Below, piece by piece: positions 61,235-64,000 of a stretch of 64,000 nt of DNA. The stretch covers positions 157,114,246 to 157,178,245 of the forward strand of contig CM045763.1 in assembly GCA_025200525.1 (NCBI GenBank), in the 5' to 3' direction. Made by a program: the position numbers and the translations under genes. The notes beneath the pieces were generated by a model. The model was not told where the DNA came from, ran no database searches, and saw only the letters and a list, made by a program, of their open reading frames with translations. The first letter of the stretch is position 1. Each line of letters opens with the position of its first letter. This DNA comes from Camellia lanceoleosa (Eukaryota; Streptophyta; Magnoliopsida; Ericales; Theaceae).

Positions 61235-62542
61235 ATGTCAGGACGAGGACGTAGTGGTTGGCGAGGTTGGCCTAGGAGGCAGGAGATGCCTATACCAGAT
61301 GACATTTCGGAGTAGCAGGAGGGTGTTAGCCAGGCCAATGTGGCCAAGCCAGCAGGTCAGCAGGCCATGGGCGCCCTAGCCCGCGAGATGGCAGGAGCAT
61401 TGAGAGCATCTATGGACATTCTCAGAGCTGAGAATCCAGTTCAAGCTCAAGTGCAGGCCTCGGTTGTTGATGCAGGGCCTTCCTTCTTGAAGAGGGAGTT
61501 CTTTTGGTCTAATCCGGACGAGTTTATTGGGAATCCGAAGGAGCCACTTAAGGCTGACGAGTGGTTGGAACAGATGAGTAAGACGTTTGAGATGCTTGGC
61601 ATTGAGGACGGAGCATTGAAAGTGACCTTGGCATTTTTCCAGCTTAAGGGGGATGCGGGTCAGTGGGGGAAGTTCACGAAGGGTCGTATTGGTGGCATGT
61701 GGGAGGCCTTTTTAGATGTTTTCTAGGATAAGTACTTATCTTCAGCAGTTAGGGAGAAGCTGTGAGTCCAGTTCTGCCAGCTTTTGCAGTTGAGTTCTTC
61801 AGTGGCCGAGTTTGAGGCTACTTTTACTAGCTTGTCCAGGTTTGCACCTGAGCTTGTGGCGTCCGAGGAACGCCGGTGTATTGAGTTTGAGAGGAGATTG
61901 AGGCGTGGACTCAAGATGAGAGTTGACGGGTCTATGATTTGAGATTATCGGTGTCTGGTTGATGCTGTAGCCCATATGGAGATCATGATGCAGGAGGATG
62001 AAGGAGAACAGAGAGGCTCCAAGAGGAGCAAGGATGGTCAGGGTGACGGCAGGAGACAGAGGGGTGCTAACCCTCGGCAGTCTCAGGGTGGTGTTGCTAG
62101 ATCGACCTTTCCAGTGCCGAGTGCAGGCTCGGTGAGAGGCAATCAGAGAGATTTCACCTGTTACAAGTGTGGTCAGCTGGGCCACAAGGCTTCGGTTTGC
62201 CCACAGAGGAGAGGAGGTCAGAGAGCTGCTTCATCTTTAGCTAGACCACAGAGCCAGAGTCAGGGCAGGGGCCAGTCCTTGTCTTGTTATCAGTGTGGTC
62301 TACCTGGGCACCTGAAGAGGTTTTGCCCACAGTTGTGTGCCACTTCGGGCGCGTCTGGTTCTATGCAAACGCAGGGTTTCCAACTGGCTTAGCCTCTGCG
62401 AGGGCCTCGAGGCCAATTAAGAACCGTTATCGATATCGTATGCTCCGAGGGGTGAGTAGGTGGATCAGGGGCCTACTCGGCGCGTGTATGCTGCTACCGT
62501 GCAGGATCTTGTACCTGCTCCATCAGTTGTGAGAGGTACCTC
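61235..62542 (+). pseudogene. gag: gag pseudogene of A3
   Basis: ATG 61235 (MSGRGRSGWRGWPRRQ). Collinear with A1 gag without indels for at least 352 codons. In-frame stops at 61313 and 61940 are shared with A1; 61724 (CAG in A1) and 61763 are private. Both zinc knuckles are intact: CYKCGQLGHKASVC (from 62159) and CYQCGLPGHLKRFC (62284-62325). The C-terminal part after 62390 is frame-broken before the protease. Confidence 0.92.
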
Positions 62543-62955
62543 TTGTTTTGCAACTCGGTTGCTAGTGTATTGATTGATATGGGTGCATCTCATTCTTTTG
62601 TATCTGCTGCATTTGCATCTGTTTTGGGATTGGAGTTGGCACAGTTAGCATCTCCTATTTGTGTAGTGTCACCTATCGGGGGTGAGTTGATTTTGAAACA
62701 AGGATGTAGGCGTTGTGATATAGAGGTCACCGATTGCCGGCTTCCATTTCCTTTTGTAGTGATGCCCATGTCGGGATTTGATGTTATTTTGGGTATGGAC
62801 TGGCTATCGTCATACCGGGCTGTTATTGATTGCTACCGCCAGAGGGTCACAGTTTGTACCTTGAGCGGGGAGTGTTTCCATTTCTTGGGGGATCGGGTTG
62901 GTAGTGTGTTACCACCGGTGTATGATCCGCGAGGGCGGAGTGAGCTTAGTGGTCT
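62543..62955 (+). pseudogene. pol: Protease of A3, truncated by LTR D
   Basis: CNSVASVLIDMGASHSF, with Met in place of the Thr/Ser of the D-T/S-G triad as in A1, then [17 protein letters not shown]. The sequence leaves the A1 match after GAGCTTAGTGGTCT at 62955. Confidence 0.88.
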
Positions 62956-64000
62956 TGTGACAATTGTGTTCAGGTCCGCTCGAGCGGGGATATAACCGCT
63001 TGAGCGTGGAATTGGTACTCTCAGCATCTTAGTCAGTTGCAGGCGCGTCCGCTCGAGCGTGTATATGTCCGCTCAAGCGTGAAATGTTAGCCCCCAGTAA
63101 TTTCACTGTAGCATTGTAAAACTTCCGAGACCCCTCTTTCTTCGCTCGAGCGTGGAATTAGCCGCTCGAGTGGGATCTTCAGATTGTGTCTTACGCTCGA
63201 GCGTGGTAAGTCACGCTCAAGCGGGGGATGCAATGACAGCTTTTAAAATGCAGCAGCTTTAGATCATTTTGACACTTTCCCTTTTCTACTTTTGTCTTTC
63301 CTTTCTCCTTTCTCTTGGAAACCCTAGATCTTCATGTTCAATGGCTTCTATACCTTCAAGATCTGCTCAAATTAGTTAGCAAGGGATGAGGAGTACTTGG
63401 AGGATAGCGCTATCTACCGATTAGATCCAGGATTTGCGATAGGTTTGTGAAGGAGTTCGAAATCGGGGTTTGATAGTCAAGGTAGGGACATTTTATCCTT
63501 GTATCTTCTCTTTCTTGAAGAAATTTCTTAGTATAATGTGTGAGTGATACTTTAATTAGAGTTTTGTTATGTGAAACCCCATTTTATGTATTTCCTTGGC
63601 CACTCATTACCTTGTTTGAATCTTTCTAGATCTCTTTCTAGTATTAGTCGGGATGTAGATAAAGAACAAGATTTGTGAATAGTAGAGGAAAACCTCCTAA
63701 ATCCTTTTTTTAAAAACAAAATCCCAATGTATCTATTTGATCAGAAATTGGTTAGATTAATATAGCATTAAGTTAATTCATGGTTCTGATGAGAAATTAA
63801 TATCTGAATATTATTGTATTTTAATCAATGAAAGATGAAATGTTATTGGTCTATGAGCTTAAGTGGTGTTGATATGCATTGATACTTGATGTCTATTGTG
63901 GAATTAAAGTGCGAATTGACTTTTGTGCATGCTCAAGTCGGTGTGAGTGGATTGAAAGAGTATAAAATAGGATGTAGTGTCATACCCGCGCGGGGAGCTC
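62956..64000 (+). mobile_element. LTR of family D, runs off the window
   Basis: Begins TGTGACAATTGTG inside the A3 protease. Contains a CGCTCGAGCG palindrome array (62973-63230), a CT-rich stretch (about 63280-63320), ACCCTAGATC and AAGGTAGGG at 63479-63487, the same order as in family A LTRs but otherwise different sequence. No coding region. Its end and TSD (predicted GGTCT) lie beyond 64000. Confidence 0.75.
62973..63230. repeat. GCTCGAGCG palindrome array in LTR D
   Basis: CCGCTCGAGCGGG, CCGCTTGAGCGTGG, CCGCTCGAGCGTG, TCGCTCGAGCGTGG and similar, in loosely paired order, within the first 275 bp of the LTR. Confidence 0.82.

Larger units (their letters stand above)
58527..62955 (+). mobile_element. 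Ty3/gypsy chromovirus copy A3, 5' portion
   Basis: 5' LTR, primer site, leader, gag and protease, then interrupted by LTR D. Preceded by TAGAC (58522-58526). The sister copy is A1 (4278-25071), with which it shares two in-frame gag stops and the DMG protease lesion. The rest of pol is not in the window. Confidence 0.92.

Overview
This is a plant nuclear window, probably from a eudicot and from repeat-rich, heterochromatin-like DNA. I see no intact host gene. The evidence for a plant is chromovirus-type Ty3/gypsy retrotransposons with tRNA-Met primer sites, a CACTA transposon, a DUF4283 fragment, and captured plant-like MOB1 and arginyl-tRNA synthetase exons with introns.

Layout. The backbone is one tandem array of ~2-kb units (1-4277, 25072-31051, 40246-43352, 51552-54091, 56609-58526). 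It was a continuous stretch of about nine units before mobile elements split it. Each unit has a T-rich tract of degenerate ~35-bp subrepeats and an AT-rich ~1.07-kb core. Every sufficiently complete core carries a hairpin followed by CTAG|T, which looks like a Helitron 3' end.

Insertions. (A1) 4278-25071: a chromovirus copy that has lost its 5' LTR, holds a nested solo LTR (5998-8182) and has a 10.3-kb CACTA element (13820-24165) in its 3' LTR. (B) 31052-40245: a complete but dead chromovirus with TSD CTATA. (A2) 43353-51551: a minus-strand element with two 2.34-kb LTRs, TSD TTTTA and only a rearranged gag. (C) 54092-56608: a minus-strand putative solo LTR with TSD TGGTT. (A3) 58527 onward: a sister of A1 with 5' LTR, primer site, gag and protease, itself interrupted at 62956 by the LTR of another family (D), which runs off the window.

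History. The 3' flank of A1 and the 5' flank of A3 are the same satellite position (TAGAC), and A1 and A3 share three coding lesions. This suggests one dead insertion was duplicated with its flanking satellite, probably by unequal exchange. The solo LTR, CACTA and D insertions came later, as each is private to one copy. All gag/pol regions are broken, largely by CAG to TAG, TGG to TAG and CGA to TGA changes, as expected from deamination of methylated cytosine.

Most notable: the CACTA element carrying MOB1, ArgRS and DUF4283 fragments on one strand; the satellite with a Helitron-like end in each unit; and arrays of a CGCTCGAGCG palindrome just upstream of the presumed promoter in the LTRs of families A and D.
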